Below, one piece after another: positions 17,183 to 27,168 of a stretch of DNA of 64,000 nucleotides (position 1 is the first letter of the stretch; the number at the start of each line of letters is the position of its first letter). Origin of the DNA: Pontibacillus litoralis JSM 072002 (GTDB lineage: Bacteria > Bacillota > Bacilli > Bacillales > BH030062); contig NZ_AVPG01000002.1 in assembly GCF_000775615.1 (NCBI RefSeq), forward strand, positions 124,001-188,000, written 5' to 3'. The notes beneath the pieces were generated by a model, which was given only the letters and a program-made list of their open reading frames with translations, made no database searches and was not told the DNA's origin. A program made the position numbers and the translations under genes.

Positions 17183-18536
17183 GATGTCCATCCTTTCGTT
17201 GTAATCTCGTTAAGAAAAAGCCGTCGCTATCAAAATCATGAGGGAATAATTGTAATCCCCATTGTGACAATCCCACTAGTCCGTTCGTTTCCTTTGGTAA
17301 ATCGGTAAAGAAGCTAGGATCTACTTCATATTCTGGATGTTCACGTAAAAAGGATGCTACTACTTCCTCATTTTCTTTCCGGTCGACCGTACATGTGCTA
17401 TAAATTAGTTTACCATTCTTTTTTAACAACCGACTAACCGATTGTAACAATTGTAATTGAATATTTGCGAGCTTGATGACATCATCTTCAGATTTAGCAT
17501 ACTTGATATCTGGTTTACCACGGACAACACCTAAACCTGAACATGGTGCATCAAGCAATATACGATCAAATGTGTGCTCATCGTATTGTTGCGGTAGCAT
17601 GCGAGCGTCTGATGCTGCAGTTTTAATCGTCGTTAACCCTAATTGCTCCGCCTTTTGCTTAACAAGCGCTACTTTCTTCGCATGTAAATCATAAGCGTGA
17701 ACAGCACCAGTATTGTTCATCTTCTCTGCAATGTGAGTAGATTTTCCACCTGGAGCACTACACGCATCTAACACATTCATTTCTTCTTGTACATCCATCA
17801 TTTCTCCTACAAGCATAGAGCTTTCATCTTGGACCGTTAGCGCCCCTTCTTGAAAGAGCGGATGTTGAATAATATTTCCTTCATGGATTACAATTCCTTG
17901 TTCACTTAACGTTGTCGGAGCTACTTTAAACCCATCATCTGTTAAATGTTTGATAACCTCTTCACGAGTGGTTCGAGTCGTATTAACACGGACGGTCATC
18001 ATGGAACGTTCTAGATTTTTATAACACATACGTGCTGTCTCATCCATTCCATACATCTCGACCCAACGGTTCACAAGCCATAGAGGGTGACTCGTTTCAA
18101 TAGCTAATCGTTGCATTGGTTCGGCTATTTCCTCTAATGAAGCTGGACCTTTACGTTGCAAGTTGCGTAGCACACCATTTACCATCGACACAATACCTTT
18201 ATGCCCTCGCTTCTTCGCTATCTCGACCGCTTCATGAATGACGGCATGGTCGGGAACACGGTCTAAATAAACCATTTGGTAGCAAGACATGTAAAGAAGC
18301 CAAAGCACCCAAGGCTTTAGCTTTTTCTTATTATGAATATATGGACTCAAGAAATAATCTAACGTGTCTTTGCGTTGGATTGTTCCATATACCATTTCCG
18401 TTAAAAGGGCTGTGTCTTTATGACTAAGCCCTTTTTGTTGGATTGTTTTGTTAATCAATAAGTGACTGAATCCACCTTGATGGCCTACTCTCGTCACGAT
18501 ATCTAACGCGACTTCTCGCACTGAATTTTTACTCAT
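17175..18536 (-). CDS. rsmB: 16S rRNA m5C967 methyltransferase RsmB (Sun)
   Basis: RsmB methylates a cytosine in 16S rRNA using SAM. The 453-residue protein has an N-terminal NusB-like RNA-binding domain (about residues 1-140) and a C-terminal Rossmann methyltransferase with [15 protein letters not shown], the catalytic [14 protein letters not shown] and [11 protein letters not shown] motifs. AGGTGA precedes two close ATGs; I chose 18536 ([14 protein letters not shown]) by similarity to known starts. It overlaps fmt by eight bases. Confidence 0.96.
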   Translation of the reverse strand: MSKNSVREVALDIVTRVGHQGGFSHLLINKTIQQKGLSHKDTALLTEMVYGTIQRKDTLDYFLSPYIHNKKKLKPWVLWLLYMSCYQMVYLDRVPDHAVIHEAVEIAKKRGHKGIVSMVNGVLRNLQRKGPASLEEIAEPMQRLAIETSHPLWLVNRWVEMYGMDETARMCYKNLERSMMTVRVNTTRTTREEVIKHLTDDGFKVAPTTLSEQGIVIHEGNIIQHPLFQEGALTVQDESSMLVGEMMDVQEEMNVLDACSAPGGKSTHIAEKMNNTGAVHAYDLHAKKVALVKQKAEQLGLTTIKTAASDARMLPQQYDEHTFDRILLDAPCSGLGVVRGKPDIKYAKSEDDVIKLANIQLQLLQSVSRLLKKNGKLIYSTCTVDRKENEEVVASFLREHPEYEVDPSFFTDLPKETNGLVGLSQWGLQLFPHDFDSDGFFLTRLQRKDGHHG

Positions 18537-19476
18537 CATTTTCACCTAACACTTCTCCAATTTCCAATGCTTTACCGGCACCTCGAAGATAGTCACCTGC
18601 GGACATTCTTTTCTTACCAAACGGTTGTATATCGGTTAATTTTAACGCTTTTCCATCTCCACAAACGACAACAAATCCATCCTCCTCTAAACGAACAATT
18701 TCTCCTGGTTGGCCTGTAAATGTTTCATTCACAGTTTCCCCCCACCAAACCTTCATCGGCTTACCTTGATAGTTCGTGAAGGCGACTGGCCATGGGTGTA
18801 GGCCACGAATATGATTATAAATCGTCTTAGCATCTTGTTCCCAATCCAACTGCTCTTGCTCCCTTTTAATATTTGAAGCAAACGTTACTTTATTTTCATC
18901 TTGTTTCATTGGCGTAATTTCATTCTTCTCTAGTTTAGATAGAGTTTCACTTAATAGTTCTGCACCGATAACGGACAACTTATCATGGAGCGTCCCCACA
19001 TGATCATCGTCTTCGATTGGAGTACTTCTTTGTGTTAACACATCTCCTGCATCTAGCGCTTCAACCATGTACATAATCGAAATACCAGCTTCTTCTTTTC
19101 CTTTTAGAATCGCATAATGAATTGGCGCGCCTCCACGAAAATCTGGTAGCAAAGAAGCATGAACGTTAATACAACGATACTTCGGATAATCTAGCAATTG
19201 TGCCGGTAATATTTGTCCAAAAGCAGCCGTTACGATAAGGTCCGGTTCATATGCGAGCACGTCTTCATACTCATTGCGAATTTTCTCCGGCTGTAGTACT
19301 GGTATATTGTGCTTCTCCGCTTCTATTTTAACTGGCGGTGGTGTTAAAACCCTCTTTCTTCCCTTCGGTCGATCAGGTTGTGTCACTACTGCTACTACGT
19401 TATATTGATCATGAATTAATTGCTGTAAAACTGGTACTGCGAAATCTGGCGTCCCCATAAATACAATACGATTCAT
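18529..19476 (-). CDS. fmt: Methionyl-tRNA formyltransferase
   Basis: Fmt formylates initiator Met-tRNA with 10-formyl-THF. The 315-residue protein shows the N-terminal [17 protein letters not shown], the catalytic asparagine and histidine in [21 protein letters not shown], an Asp in EALDAGDVL, and a C-terminal OB-fold tRNA-binding domain (about residue 205 onward). It follows priA after 23 bases. In B. subtilis a peptide deformylase gene (def) sits between the two, and it is missing here. Confidence 0.98.
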   Translation of the reverse strand: MNRIVFMGTPDFAVPVLQQLIHDQYNVVAVVTQPDRPKGRKRVLTPPPVKIEAEKHNIPVLQPEKIRNEYEDVLAYEPDLIVTAAFGQILPAQLLDYPKYRCINVHASLLPDFRGGAPIHYAILKGKEEAGISIMYMVEALDAGDVLTQRSTPIEDDDHVGTLHDKLSVIGAELLSETLSKLEKNEITPMKQDENKVTFASNIKREQEQLDWEQDAKTIYNHIRGLHPWPVAFTNYQGKPMKVWWGETVNETFTGQPGEIVRLEEDGFVVVCGDGKALKLTDIQPFGKKRMSAGDYLRGAGKALEIGEVLGENDE

Positions 19477-19499
19477 CTATTTCAAACTCCTCTCTAAAA

Positions 19500-21911
19500 C
19501 TACATCATTTGATGCGGTTGAAAATCAATCGTGATGTGTAAATCATTTTTTTGCATCGCTTCTTCATATAATTGTAAAATCCGTTTCATTACTTTATATA
19601 AGGTAGGTTCATTTTTGTATTTTATCACGCATTGGTATCGATATCTATCTTTTATCCTAGTTAAAGGAGACGGTGTAGGACCGAGAATGACCGACTGGGA
19701 AGATAGTTGCTCTCTTAATAGTTGCGAGATTTTTTGTGTTACATCCATTGTGTACAAATGATTCGGATGTGATACCGTTACAAGTGTCAAAAAGTAATAC
19801 GGCGGATACTGAAACATTTTTCTTACAGACATTTCTTTATGAAAGAACGAGTCATAATCGTACTGACTAGCTAGATCAATACTGTAATGCTCAGGCGTAT
19901 AGCTTTGAATAACTACTTCTCCTGGTAACTTATGCCTTCCAGCTCGCCCACTCACTTGCGTTAACAATTGAAATGTTTTTTCGGCCGAACGAAAATCAGG
20001 TAAGTGTAACAAGGAATCTGCTGCTAAAACGCCTACAAGTGTTACTTTTGCAAAGTCCAAACCTTTAGCAATCATTTGAGTACCTAGCAAAATATCCGCA
20101 CCATGATTACCGAATTTCGTTAGTAATCGTTCGTGGGATCCTTTCCTTCTTGTCGTATCCACGTCCATCCGAATAATGCGCGCCTCTGGCATTAACTGCT
20201 GTAAAGACTCTTCAACTTTCTGTGTCCCTGTGCCAAAATAACGAATGGAATCACTTTCACATTCAGGACATTCATGTGGCATCGCTTCTTCATACGAACA
20301 ATAATGACATTTCAGTCGCTCTGTATTGCGATGATACGTTAATGCAATATCACAATGGGGACATTCTATCACATGCCCGCAATCCCGACACATAACAAAC
20401 GTCGAGTATCCTCTTCTGTTCAAAAATAAAACAGATTGTTCCCCTTTTTGCAATCGATCTAGCAATTTCTCATGTAAAACACGAGAAAACATCGAACGAT
20501 TACCTGCATGAAGTTCTTCTCTCATATCAATACGTTCAACTTCAGGCATTGAAGCATCATTCATACGCTTCGTTAAAGATAACAACGTATACACTTCTTT
20601 TTTTGCTCTTGCAAATGACTCCAAAGTTGGTGTAGCACTCCCTAATACAACAGGACACTGATGATACTTCCCTCGATATATCGCCACATCTCTTGCATGG
20701 TAACGTGGGTAGTCCTCTTGTTTATAGCTCGACTCATGCTCTTCATCTATAATAATAATACCTAGATTCTCAAATGGGGCAAATATAGCCGAACGGGCAC
20801 CAACAACGACTTGTACTTCCTTTCTTAGCACTTTACGCCACTCATCATATTTCTCTCCAGCAGATAATGCACTATGTAAGACAGCTACCCTAGAACCAAA
20901 CCTCCCTTTAAAACGCTCGACCATTTGTGGGGTTAATGCTATTTCCGGTACAAGCACGATTGCTTCTTTCCCTTTTTCCAGCACGTGTTGAATGGATTGT
21001 AAATACACTTCTGTCTTTCCGCTACCAGTGACACCATGCAATAAAAACGTTTCATGCTGATTCATATGAATAGCATAATGGATTGGTTCAATAGCATTCG
21101 TTTGTTCTTCTGTTAATGGAAAAGGAGTAGTTTGTTTATACTCCCGTTGATTATACGGATCTCGATACACTTCTCTATACGTTTCTTTTAATATCCCTTT
21201 ATCAATCAACGTCTTTATTAACGCTCTAGTTGTCGATAATTGGTGTAATAGCTCTTTTTGCCTTATTTCTGCCGGGTTATGCAAAAAATGAGCAAGAATA
21301 CGCTTTTGTTTCGTGGCTTGCTTTGGTAAATCCACATACATTTCATCTAGTCGTTGCGATTCTATTGCCGGGGAAATATAGGTTTCCCTTTTCTTCGTTT
21401 CTTTGCTTTGAACGTTGTATTGGACTTCTAATATTCCTTCCCGAACCCCTTTTTGAATGACGGAATAAGCTACATTTCTTTGCTTTATTTCCTCATAGGG
21501 AATGATGCCTCTTCCTGCAAATAAGTGTTGAAGCTCATAAGAAATAGAATCATGTTCTGCTAGCAAACAAAGCTCCTTATCATACTTTGCCTTTAACACT
21601 TGAGGTAACATTGCTTGATACGCTGACACATAAAAGCATAGTGTTGTATCCGATAGCCATTTCCCTACTTCAACTAATTCAGAAGTGATAACGGGAGTAA
21701 TATCCATTACATCTTGGATTGGCTTTAATTTATGCACATTTGTTTCTGTTGTTTTTTCTAATACAAATCCCATTACTTTTCTAGGTCCGAATGGGACGAT
21801 GACACGAACGCCAACCGTAACAACTGATTGTAGTTCTTCCGGTATAAGATAATCAAACAAGCGATTCGTTTGACTCGATGGAACGTCTACGATAACACGA
21901 GCTATATTCAC
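19500..21911 (-). CDS. priA: Primosomal protein / replication restart helicase PriA
   Basis: PriA recognises stalled forks and reloads the replisome. The 803-residue protein has an N-terminal 3'-DNA-binding domain, superfamily-2 helicase motifs (GVTGSGKTEVYL at about residue 296, IDEEHESSYKQ, LGSATPTLES, QVSGRAGR), and a zinc region with eight cysteines between about residues 505 and 548 (CRDCGHVIECPHC ... CHYC ... CPEC). The GTG at 21911 overlaps the coaBC stop (GTGA). Length agrees with B. subtilis PriA (805). Confidence 0.98.
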   Translation of the reverse strand: MNIARVIVDVPSSQTNRLFDYLIPEELQSVVTVGVRVIVPFGPRKVMGFVLEKTTETNVHKLKPIQDVMDITPVITSELVEVGKWLSDTTLCFYVSAYQAMLPQVLKAKYDKELCLLAEHDSISYELQHLFAGRGIIPYEEIKQRNVAYSVIQKGVREGILEVQYNVQSKETKKRETYISPAIESQRLDEMYVDLPKQATKQKRILAHFLHNPAEIRQKELLHQLSTTRALIKTLIDKGILKETYREVYRDPYNQREYKQTTPFPLTEEQTNAIEPIHYAIHMNQHETFLLHGVTGSGKTEVYLQSIQHVLEKGKEAIVLVPEIALTPQMVERFKGRFGSRVAVLHSALSAGEKYDEWRKVLRKEVQVVVGARSAIFAPFENLGIIIIDEEHESSYKQEDYPRYHARDVAIYRGKYHQCPVVLGSATPTLESFARAKKEVYTLLSLTKRMNDASMPEVERIDMREELHAGNRSMFSRVLHEKLLDRLQKGEQSVLFLNRRGYSTFVMCRDCGHVIECPHCDIALTYHRNTERLKCHYCSYEEAMPHECPECESDSIRYFGTGTQKVEESLQQLMPEARIIRMDVDTTRRKGSHERLLTKFGNHGADILLGTQMIAKGLDFAKVTLVGVLAADSLLHLPDFRSAEKTFQLLTQVSGRAGRHKLPGEVVIQSYTPEHYSIDLASQYDYDSFFHKEMSVRKMFQYPPYYFLTLVTVSHPNHLYTMDVTQKISQLLREQLSSQSVILGPTPSPLTRIKDRYRYQCVIKYKNEPTLYKVMKRILQLYEEAMQKNDLHITIDFQPHQMM

Positions 21912-23116
21912 CTTCTATCATCCTTTAATTGTAAAGCAATTCGTTGTAAAATGTGGAGCGCAACATCTTCTTTCGACTGAAGCGGGAAGTCAATACGCTC
22001 GCCTACTGCAGTTAAATAAATTACTTTATTCGTTTCACCGCCAAATCCTGCGCCTTGCTCTTGAATGTTATTAATGACTATAGCGTCGAGATTTTTTTTC
22101 TTTAACTTCTGCTCGCCATAATGCAATACATCTGTCGATTCCGCTGCAAAGCCTACGACATATTGAGAAGTTTTTTGTTCACCAATTGTTTTTAAAATAT
22201 CTGGTGTACGCTCCATTTCCATAACGAGCGGTCCACCTGTTTTCTTCATTTTATTGTCATAGGTTTGCTTCGGTCGATAATCAGCAACTGCTGCTGACTT
22301 GATAATAATATCCTGCTGCTCAAAATGACGCATCACTTGTTCATACATTTCTTGAGCGGACTGAACATTGATGCGGTGTACCCCTTTAGGTGTAGATAAA
22401 TTGGTAGGACCAGAAATAAGCGTAACTTCTGCCCCTAATTTTGCCGCCTGCTTCGCCACTGCATATCCCATTTTACCTGTCGAATGGTTCGTAAAAAAGC
22501 GAACAGGATCTACTTGTTCTCTAGTAGGACCAGCAGTTACTAATACCTTTTTCCCAAGAAGAAGTTGGGCAGTTGTTAGTTGTTGTTCAAGTACTTTAAT
22601 AATCGTTTCTGGCTCCTCTAAACGGCCTTTTCCAACGTAACCACAAGCTAAATATCCTTCACCCGGCTCGATAAAACGATAACCATCCTCCTCTAATTGC
22701 TTCATATTACGCGCTACAGCAGGATGAGCATACATATGCACATTCATTGCTGGTGCAATATAAACAGGTGCTTTACTAGCTAATAATGTCGTTGTAACCA
22801 TATCATCCGCAATCCCATTTGCTAGCTTGCCTATGATGTTCGCTGTTGCAGGTGCAATAATGATTAAATCGGCCCAATCTGCTACATCGATATGTGCAAT
22901 TTGTTTTGGAACTTTCTCATCAAATGTGTCGGTATAAACTGGGTTTCTTGAAAGAGCTTGGAAGGTAAGAGGAGCGACGAACTGTTTAGCCCCTTCCGTC
23001 ATCATCACGATTACTTCCGCACCAGCTTGCTTTAATTTGCTCGTTAATGCGCATGCTTTATAAGCAGCAATTCCACCTGATACTGCTAGTACTATTTTTT
23101 TTCCTTGTACGTTCAT
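21908..23116 (-). CDS. coaBC: Bifunctional phosphopantothenoylcysteine decarboxylase/synthetase
   Basis: CoaBC makes 4'-phosphopantetheine for coenzyme A. In the 402-residue protein the CoaC decarboxylase half (about 1-180) is a flavoprotein with SGGIAAYKA, APAMNVHMY and EGYLACGYVGKGRLEEP; the CoaB synthetase half has AGPTREQVDPVRFFTNHSTG near residue 200. I chose the ATG at 23116 (MNVQGKKIVLAVSGG) because GGAGG is eight bases before it; the in-frame ATG at 23131 overlaps the ribosome site. It follows rpoZ after a terminator and precedes priA. Confidence 0.96.
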   Translation of the reverse strand: MNVQGKKIVLAVSGGIAAYKACALTSKLKQAGAEVIVMMTEGAKQFVAPLTFQALSRNPVYTDTFDEKVPKQIAHIDVADWADLIIIAPATANIIGKLANGIADDMVTTTLLASKAPVYIAPAMNVHMYAHPAVARNMKQLEEDGYRFIEPGEGYLACGYVGKGRLEEPETIIKVLEQQLTTAQLLLGKKVLVTAGPTREQVDPVRFFTNHSTGKMGYAVAKQAAKLGAEVTLISGPTNLSTPKGVHRINVQSAQEMYEQVMRHFEQQDIIIKSAAVADYRPKQTYDNKMKKTGGPLVMEMERTPDILKTIGEQKTSQYVVGFAAESTDVLHYGEQKLKKKNLDAIVINNIQEQGAGFGGETNKVIYLTAVGERIDFPLQSKEDVALHILQRIALQLKDDRR

Positions 23117-23183
23117 GTAATCATCCTCCATGTAATCGAATCCAATATTTATTTGTTATCATACATGAATTACCTACTTACAA

Positions 23184-23211
23184 ATAAAAAAACAACCTAA
23201 ATTAGGTTGTT
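23184..23211 (-). terminator. Terminator at the end of rpoZ
   Basis: The near-perfect palindrome AACAACCTAAATTAGGTTGTT at 23191-23211 (written here as two halves AACAACCTAA/TTAGGTTGTT) is followed on the minus strand by seven T. It overlaps the rpoZ stop codon. Confidence 0.7.
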
Positions 23212-23428
23212 ATTTCATCTCTGGAGCTTCGTCACCTTCATAAGTGTAGTGAAGATTGCCATTGTTGATCTCCTCTAATGCAATGCCAACGTATTTATCA
23301 GAAAAATGATCCTCGATTAAATACTTGTTTGTTTCTTGCATTTGACGCGCTCTACGCGCCGATAAAGTGACTAATGTGTATTTTGAATTAATATTTTTTA
23401 ATAATGAATCAATAGATGGCTCTAACAT
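23210..23428 (-). CDS. rpoZ: RNA polymerase omega subunit
   Basis: Omega helps fold and stabilise the beta-prime subunit. The 72-residue protein has the family pattern [20 protein letters not shown], then SARRARQM and KYVGIALEEI. Its ATG shares one base with the gmk stop (TAATG). The gmk-rpoZ-coaBC arrangement is conserved in Bacillaceae. Confidence 0.96.
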   Translation of the reverse strand: MLEPSIDSLLKNINSKYTLVTLSARRARQMQETNKYLIEDHFSDKYVGIALEEINNGNLHYTYEGDEAPEMK

Positions 23429-24045
23429 TATTCATCACGCTCCAATGCTTTTTTATACTGAATAGCTACTCGTTCTCGTTTGCAGTGCTCGCTTCGAACA
23501 ATCGATTGAATCGTTTGTACTGCTTTATCTACTCGATCATTCACTACAACGTAATCGTAATAGTCCATCATTTCAATTTCTTGCTTTGCGGCTGCTAAAC
23601 GATTTCTTACCTTTTCTTCTGTTTCTGTCCCGCGATTTATAATACGGTCCTTTAACTCTTCAAAACTTGGTGGAATAAGGAAAACAAATACACCTTCCGG
23701 AAAGTTTTCCTTCACTTGTAAGGCGCCTTGCACTTCAATTTCTAGAAAAACGTCATTTCCGTTCTCCAATTGTTCTTGCACGTATTCTTTCGGCGTACCG
23801 TAATAATTACCTACATATTGTGCGTACTCTATCATTTTGCGTTCTTCTATCATTGCTTCAAACTCTTCTTTAGACTTAAAGAAGTAATCCACTCCATCAA
23901 TTTCTCCTTCACGAGGGGAACGAGTAGTCATGGATATAGAATATTTCAAGTCTGTGTCTTTCTCAAATAGAGACTTACGAACCGTTCCTTTTCCTACACC
24001 AGATGGCCCTGATAAGATAAATAATATTCCTCTTTCTTCAATCAC
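23428..24045 (-). CDS. gmk: Guanylate kinase
   Basis: Gmk phosphorylates GMP to GDP with ATP. The 205-residue protein has the P-loop [10 protein letters not shown] near residue 13, then [17 protein letters not shown] and the GMP-binding region [15 protein letters not shown]. The start is taken as GTG at 24045 ([14 protein letters not shown]), with AGG nine bases upstream, giving the length usual for the family (204 in B. subtilis); the open frame to 24081 runs into remA and is unlikely to be used. It follows remA closely. Confidence 0.95.
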   Translation of the reverse strand: MIEERGILFILSGPSGVGKGTVRKSLFEKDTDLKYSISMTTRSPREGEIDGVDYFFKSKEEFEAMIEERKMIEYAQYVGNYYGTPKEYVQEQLENGNDVFLEIEVQGALQVKENFPEGVFVFLIPPSFEELKDRIINRGTETEEKVRNRLAAAKQEIEMMDYYDYVVVNDRVDKAVQTIQSIVRSEHCKRERVAIQYKKALERDE

Positions 24046-24055
24046 AATAAAAATC

Positions 24056-24319
24056 CTACCCTTCGTCTGACATGTCGTCATTGCTAATTACTCGACCACC
24101 AACTGTTTCTGGTTGCACAGCTGATAACACAACATGGTCACTATCTGTAATAATAACCGCTCTTGTACGACGTCCGTATGTAGCATCTACCAATTTATTA
24201 TTGTCACGAGCAACTGTAATAATTCGTTTCACAGGTGCAGATTCCGGAGATACAATGGATATAATCCGATTTGCAGATACAACATTTCCAAATCCAATGT
24301 TGATTAAACGTAAGCTCAA
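24056..24319 (-). CDS. remA: Biofilm matrix regulator RemA (DUF370)
   Basis: RemA is a ring-forming DNA-binding protein that activates matrix and osmoprotection genes in B. subtilis. The 87-residue protein shows the family core [20 protein letters not shown], then [41 protein letters not shown]. The start is TTG at 24319, directly supported by GGAGGA eight to nine bases upstream; no ATG fits. It lies between yloC and gmk, its usual location. Confidence 0.95.
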   Translation of the reverse strand: MSLRLINIGFGNVVSANRIISIVSPESAPVKRIITVARDNNKLVDATYGRRTRAVIITDSDHVVLSAVQPETVGGRVISNDDMSDEG

Positions 24320-24406
24320 AATGGCTCCTCCTTCATAATAACAAAACAAACAAATGATGATTCTAATACAATAATTATATGAAAAACTATAGACTAAACT
24401 CAATAA

Positions 24407-25282
24407 TTATTCAACATTTTGTATCTGTTCTTTTATTTTTTCTGTTTCGCTTTTCAATTGAACAACCCATAAGCTTATCTCGGTATCATTCGATTTAGAT
24501 CCAATTGTATTCATTTCACGTTGTATTTCTTGAACGATAAATTCTAGTTGGCGGCCAATAGGCTCTTTCACTTGTAATAACTCACAAAATTGTTCTAAGT
24601 GACTGAATAGACGGGTAAGTTCTTCCGTTATATCCCCTTTTTCAGCCATAAGTGCAATTTCTTGATACATGCGCGTTTCTTCTTCCAGTCCATTTACGTC
24701 CACATATTCTTCCATCCGTTTCAAAATGCGCTCACGTGTCATTTGAATAACAATTTTTCTCCTAGACATCATATCATATAATATGCTTCTTATGCGTTCA
24801 AGTCTTTGCTCTAAATCATTACACAACGCCTGTCCTTCTTTTTTTCGCATATCAGAAACATGTTGAAGTGCTATATCTAAATATTGTAATAACTCCCCCT
24901 CAAATGGTTCATAGTTTTCTTTCTCTTGGAGGGTCATCACTTCTGGCAATGTCGTTAAAGCGTCAATATTCACTTCTCCTTGTAATTTATACCGTTTCTT
25001 CGCATGTTCCAGTTGTGACATCCATTGATCAAGCAATGCCCAATCCATTTGTATTTGTTTAGAAAGGAAACCACTTCCTTCAAACGTTACATAAACGTCT
25101 ACTTTTCCTCGTTGAATATATTGTTTAATCCGCTTATGTATCTCACCTTCTAAATACAATAGGGAACGAGGGATTTTCGTCGATATATCAAGAAAGCGGT
25201 GATTGACCGTTTTCACTTCTATCGTTATCATTGTATCTTCAATCGTTACTGTATGCCTGCCATATCCTGTCATGCTTTTCAC
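24407..25282 (-). CDS. yloC: YicC-family endoribonuclease / stress protein (YloC)
   Basis: The 291-residue protein is a full-length YicC/YloC member: N-terminal KSMTGYGRHTV, VNHRFLDISTKIPRSL, and C-terminal GRQLEFIVQEIQREMNTIGSKSND. Members of this family are reported to have endoribonuclease activity, acting in RNA turnover; B. subtilis YloC matches in length. The start is GTG at 25282 with AAGGTG upstream. It is the first gene of the yloC-remA-gmk-rpoZ series and follows the terminator of the upstream permease. Confidence 0.93.
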   Translation of the reverse strand: MKSMTGYGRHTVTIEDTMITIEVKTVNHRFLDISTKIPRSLLYLEGEIHKRIKQYIQRGKVDVYVTFEGSGFLSKQIQMDWALLDQWMSQLEHAKKRYKLQGEVNIDALTTLPEVMTLQEKENYEPFEGELLQYLDIALQHVSDMRKKEGQALCNDLEQRLERIRSILYDMMSRRKIVIQMTRERILKRMEEYVDVNGLEEETRMYQEIALMAEKGDITEELTRLFSHLEQFCELLQVKEPIGRQLEFIVQEIQREMNTIGSKSNDTEISLWVVQLKSETEKIKEQIQNVE

Positions 25283-25367
25283 GAATCATAACACACCTTT
25301 TCCACTAAATCGTTATCAATATGTCTATCCTATCACGAAACATGGTCATAACGCATCGTTAATACAG

Positions 25368-25398
25368 AAAAAGGACCCATATGAATAGGAGTCCTTCA
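25368..25398 (-). terminator. Terminator of the NCS2 permease at 25404
   Basis: On the minus strand AGGACTCC and GGGTCCT form a stem around a 9-base loop, followed by TTTTT. Confidence 0.75.
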
Positions 25399-25403
25399 AC
25401 CAA

Positions 25404-26708
25404 TTAAGACATCGGCATAAAAGCGAGATAAATAAAGAAAATAATCGCAAAAACATATAGCAAGCCGTGGACTTGTTTCCCTTTTCCACTTACAATCTTC
25501 ATTAATGGATAGGAGATAAATCCGACAGCAATTCCTGTTGCAATACTACCTGATAGAGGCATAGCTAACAAGGTAGCATACGCTGGGAAAGCTTCATCAA
25601 ACGTTTTCCAATCAATACGAGCCAGCCCCTCAATCATGTAACAGCCAACAATTATAAGTACTGGCGCTGTAATTGCTGGTGTACTCGCAACCATTTCGAC
25701 TATAGGAGAGAAAAACATAGATAACGCGAACAGCATTGCTACGACTAAAGAAGTCAGGCCTGTTCTTCCACCTACAGCAACCCCTGTTGTCGACTCTACA
25801 TAGGCAGTTGAAGGACTCGTTCCAAACATGGCACCAGTCGTTGTCGCAATCGCATCTGCCATTAATGCTGGCTTGGCTCTTGGTAGCTTCCCATCCTTCA
25901 TAAAACCAGCTTGTTCTGCGACTCCTACCAACGTCCCTGTCGTATCAAAAATCGTCACTAACAAGAAAGAAAACACAACAATGTATAAACTGTTCGTAAA
26001 CACGCCTACAATATCCATTTCAAAAAATACAGGTGTAGGTGGTAAGCTGACAAATCCTTCACTACTTCCCAAGCCAATTTGACCTGTAAAAAACGCTATT
26101 GCAGTCGTAATCATCATCCCGATAAATAGAGCACCTTTCACTTGTCGAGCTAATAAAATTAACGTAATTGCAAGTCCTGCTAGCGACAACTGTGCCATCG
26201 GATTAGACAAATCACCTAAGAAATTCGTCTCATTTGATTTATCTAGAATACCAGCCATTTCTAAACCGATAAAAGCGATAAATAAACCTATACCTGATGT
26301 AATACCGTATTTTAACGAAGCCGGAATAGCTTCAATTAATTTCTCACGGAAGCTCGTGAAACTCAATAATATAAATAACACACCAGCCATAAAAACTGTA
26401 CCAAACACGATTTCATAGGACAACCCTTGTGTTGCTACAACAGAAGCAAAATAAGCATTTAACCCCATACCAGGTGCAATCGCAATTGGATAATTCGCGG
26501 CAAATGCCATGATAAGAGTACCTACTACCGCTGAAATAATCGTTGCCATAAATACTTGATCAAACGGAACACCAGCGGAACTTAAGATGGTAGGATTGAC
26601 AATAATAATGTAGACCATCGCCAAAAAGGTTGTGAAGCCAGCCACTACCTCCGTACGAACGGTTGTATGATTCTCCGCTAATTGAAATCGTTTATGCAAA
26701 AAATTCAT
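25404..26708 (-). CDS. NCS2-family purine permease, PbuG/PbuO type
   Basis: This 434-residue membrane protein closely follows the hypoxanthine/guanine permeases PbuG and PbuO: FTTFLAMVYIIIVNPTIL near the N-terminus, NYPIAIAPGMGLNAYF at about residue 74, FDTTGTLVGVAEQAG, and GTSPSTAYVESTTGVAVGGRTG at about residue 300. It should import purine bases by proton symport. The ATG at 26708 is chosen (GGTG six bases upstream); the GTG at 26720 is too close. A sigma-A promoter and a pair of inverted PurBox cores lie directly upstream, supporting a purine role. It is inserted between yloC and yloB, adjacent genes in B. subtilis. Confidence 0.92.
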   Translation of the reverse strand: MNFLHKRFQLAENHTTVRTEVVAGFTTFLAMVYIIIVNPTILSSAGVPFDQVFMATIISAVVGTLIMAFAANYPIAIAPGMGLNAYFASVVATQGLSYEIVFGTVFMAGVLFILLSFTSFREKLIEAIPASLKYGITSGIGLFIAFIGLEMAGILDKSNETNFLGDLSNPMAQLSLAGLAITLILLARQVKGALFIGMMITTAIAFFTGQIGLGSSEGFVSLPPTPVFFEMDIVGVFTNSLYIVVFSFLLVTIFDTTGTLVGVAEQAGFMKDGKLPRAKPALMADAIATTTGAMFGTSPSTAYVESTTGVAVGGRTGLTSLVVAMLFALSMFFSPIVEMVASTPAITAPVLIIVGCYMIEGLARIDWKTFDEAFPAYATLLAMPLSGSIATGIAVGFISYPLMKIVSGKGKQVHGLLYVFAIIFFIYLAFMPMS

Positions 26709-26721
26709 ATTAAACACCACT

Positions 26722-26766
26722 ATTCACGAATAATTATTAAGACCATGTTACATAATATTCGTTTTC
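26722..26766. promoter_or_regulatory. Candidate PurR operator (two inverted PurBox cores)
   Basis: Minus-strand CGAA cores occur in AAAACGAATATT (core at 26758-26761) and, inverted, in ATTATTCGTGAAT (core at 26727-26730). Their centres are 31 bases apart, which fits the known geometry of 14-base PurBoxes separated by 16-17 bases. One box abuts the -10, the other lies downstream of it. The outer bases fit the AT-rich consensus but neither core has the full CCGAAC. Confidence 0.6.
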
Positions 26767-26780
26767 AACCATGATTTCAA
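26752..26780 (-). promoter_or_regulatory. Sigma-A promoter of the NCS2 permease at 25404
   Basis: On the minus strand TTGAAA (26780-26775), 17 bases, TATTAT (26757-26752). Confidence 0.75.
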
Positions 26781-26927
26781 TAGTTTTTTTATGTACATGT
26801 CATTTTTCAACGTAAATATCCATCTTCTAAGCAAGGATTTTCTTTATATGAAACATATCTCTCAATTCAAATCATTTTATTATGATGTACACTACCTTAT
26901 GATAGTATGAGCTATTGGAACGTAAAT

Positions 26928-26999
26928 CCCGTGAACTACTCCCACCACTTACCACCCTTACGTGCTGCTTGAAGTGGAGGATTCTTGGGTAATCGCCAC
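26928..26999. mobile_element. Orphan IS200/IS605-type element end
   Basis: The segment contains CCCGTGAACTACTCCCACC and, after a short arm, GAAGTGGAGGATTCTTGGGT. This combination resembles the terminal hairpin of IS200/IS605 (TnpB-type) elements found throughout Bacillaceae, with CCACTT/AAGTGG complementary arms. There is no tnpA or tnpB reading frame beside it, so it looks like a remnant or a solitary element end. The identification rests on recalled similarity and not on a search. Confidence 0.5.
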
Positions 27000-27128
27000 T
27001 TTTGGTAGCCGACGAAATGGACCAAGCTAAACCTATTGTTCCAAGAGTTTATATTTTTATTAGGAACTTGCGAATAAGCGAATACCCTCTTTTTTTGATA
27101 GTGAGTGCTGAATTGTCTTTAGTAAATG

Positions 27129-27160
27129 CAAAAAAGCACTCCATTTCCGAAGTGCTTCTT
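27129..27160 (-). terminator. Terminator of yloB
   Basis: On the minus strand AAGCACT and AGTGCTT form a stem followed by six T, just after the yloB stop. Confidence 0.85.
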
Positions 27161-27168
27161 GAAACGAG

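Noticed and set aside
26709-26930. Possible guanine riboswitch before the permease at 25404
   Set aside because: None of the conserved purine aptamer segments is present on the minus strand; the paired PurBoxes are a better explanation.
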